Shown here: positions 62,858 through 64,000 of the stretch, piece after piece | How the letters are laid out: each line of letters starts with the position of its first letter | Position numbering within the stretch: position 1 is the first letter of the stretch | Origin: Flectonema sp. DT1601 | Lineage: Eukaryota > Euglenozoa > Diplonemea > Diplonemida > Diplonemidae | Reading direction: 5' to 3' | Assembly: GCA_964019425.1 (NCBI GenBank) | Contig: OZ025825.1 | Location: 379,001 to 443,000, forward strand | Length of the DNA: 64,000 nt | Position numbers and translations under genes: made by a program | The notes under the pieces: model-generated | What the model saw: only the letters and a program-made list of their open reading frames with translations | Databases searched by the model: none | Told to the model about the DNA's origin: nothing

Positions 62858-63457
62858 ACTTTGAGTCGGATGAGTTGTCAGATATTTGTATTACTACCTT
62901 GTGGTTCCCTATCTTCACTATTGACATTAAGAGATTGTTGATTATTCTCTTTCGGTTGTAAACTAAAAAAAAATGTTTCATCAACTTGCTCTGATTACGT
63001 CCCTGTAATACTGCCCCTCGTTGCCACCGCCAGAACTGAAATCTCTTTTTCAAGAGATATTCATCCCTTTTCATTCTTAATTTGCCCAAAAGCCTAACAA
63101 TAGACTTGTTGAAGCTCAGGTCAGGTAGTTGACTTGAGGTTAATCTTCTTAGCTCTATTTATTTACATATTTTTTCTTTTATTACCCCTGCTGCTGCTGC
63201 TGCGTCCGCATTCACTCTTTCGAGTCGAATAACTTGTGGTGAAGATATTTCATTGGCTTTGATGATTTTTGTTAACTTTTAAACATATTTATTTTCTCTT
63301 ACTAGTGGGACGTTCACATTGGGTGTTGGTAGGCAGGGTCACTCTCCGTCTTGTACCACGGGACTGGTTATTGGAGATCTTATGAGGATGGAATACCGAC
63401 TGATCAATGTCAGTTTTATTTTTTTTTAAATATTATTTCCCAGTCAGGTCTGACGAG
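62858..63457. other. Intergenic, no recognised feature
   Basis: About 600 bp of mixed composition with a short (CTG)n run near 63190 and poly-T near 63418. No gene or repeat is recognised. A 115-codon minus-strand frame (62742-63089) overlaps the EF-hand gene and lacks support. Confidence 0.5.
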
Positions 63458-64000
63458 ATGCCACCAACAGGGAGGGTGAGTAAGTTGGGGAGATTCTCGC
63501 ATCTAAGATCCGAGGGAGGTGAGTTCAGGAGAACAACAAGCCGAGGACCAGAGCTAAATGGAAGGAGTCGCAGCTACGGAGCGAGAAGAGAAGGCGCGAC
63601 GGTTTCCCCGAAGGAGCAGATCAGGAGGGTGAGGGATGAACCCGAGAGAGTGACGCGAATCTTTGGGAGATCGCAGTCTCAAAAAAACAAACCCACAGTT
63701 GCAATGAACACCACTACCACTACAACCACCAGCTACTCGGAACGGAAATCAGTTCGCTCTCCGTCTCCGTTGAAGCGTCGCGTGCGACCAGTCGCTCCTG
63801 AGACGGTTACACCCGAAGATGTTATTGAGAAGACTAAACATATCACTATCGATCAGCTTTGGGTTCCTATTACTATGCAATCAGGTCGTATGACTGTCAC
63901 TAACTCATCTGATGAGTTTTGCAACTCCTGCAGCGCTGCTATTCTGTGCAGCTGGTGCTCACCTCTCTGGGTCTTTAAATCTCAGAAACAAATTCTACAA
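63458..64000 (+). CDS. Partial gene: basic N-terminus and Cys cluster, runs off the window
   Basis: Open from ATG at 63458 to the last base (181 codons) with no stop. It starts MPPTGRVSKLGRF. The first ~120 residues are very rich in Arg and Ser (TTSRGPELNGRSRSYGARRE; SVRSPSPLKRRVRP), followed by EDVIEKTKHITIDQLWVPI and a Cys cluster CNSCSAAILCSWC (C-x2-C-x6-C-x2-C) that could bind zinc. The GC content is higher than in the surroundings. The family is not recognised. It could be a nuclear or RNA-binding protein, or the start of a mobile-element protein. Confidence 0.5.
   Translation, partial: MPPTGRVSKLGRFSHLRSEGGEFRRTTSRGPELNGRSRSYGARREGATVSPKEQIRRVRDEPERVTRIFGRSQSQKNKPTVAMNTTTTTTTSYSERKSVRSPSPLKRRVRPVAPETVTPEDVIEKTKHITIDQLWVPITMQSGRMTVTNSSDEFCNSCSAAILCSWCSPLWVFKSQKQILQ

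Overview
The window is AT-rich nuclear DNA from a eukaryote. Support comes from short spliceosomal introns (about 54 to 115 bp, with GTATGT, GTAAGT and GTGAGT donors), a transmembrane channel-like (TMC) gene, two-PHD and CCHC zinc-finger genes, two LINE classes, a Polinton fossil and pieces of 28S rRNA. All three standard stop codons are used. TMC plus an R2-type LINE fits an early-branching animal or a unicellular holozoan, but the species cannot be fixed from the sequence. Roughly three quarters of the window is repeats.

Layout. 1-9443 is a minisatellite with ~100 and ~165-170 bp units. It is split by a non-array block (4341-4800) that recurs at 9444-10102. 10.6-15.5 kb has two host genes on the minus strand (double PHD; double CCHC with one intron), separated by about 3 kb of poly-T-rich DNA. 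16.1-25.5 kb is a degenerate zone: a broken AAA+ ATPase gene with an Arg/Ser-rich front part, an R2-type LINE relic, an intact Crinkler/STAND-like NTPase gene, a Polinton fossil of about 2.2 kb, and a second copy of 1.17 kb of the ATPase/LINE zone. 25.5-27.3 kb holds a Cys-rich open frame and a small gene that is probably spliced.

27.3-57.0 kb is one large nested repeat complex. Its matrix is a ~110-130 bp satellite arranged as A/B dimers, joined to a ~410 bp unit here called E. The satellite is forward up to 35.46 kb and reversed from 35.70 kb. Inserted in it are three elements with terminal inverted repeats (TIRs) and 9-bp target duplications. Two of these carry 28S rRNA fragments spanning the R2 target site, and all three carry tRNA-like modules and a GC-rich hairpin. 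Also inserted are an R2-type LINE (39.6-45.2 kb) whose single 1,757-codon frame continues about 560 residues past the endonuclease into a coiled-coil tail, and a complete I-group LINE (50394-56632) with a 6-bp target duplication inside an E unit.

57.0-64.0 kb returns to host genes on the plus strand: an unrecognised possible exon, a TMC channel gene, an EF-hand-like gene, and the start of a basic protein that runs off the window.

The most unusual items are the TIR elements that combine 28S rRNA and tRNA-like cargo, the coiled-coil tail of the R2-type LINE, and the use of the same E/satellite unit as landing site by unrelated elements.
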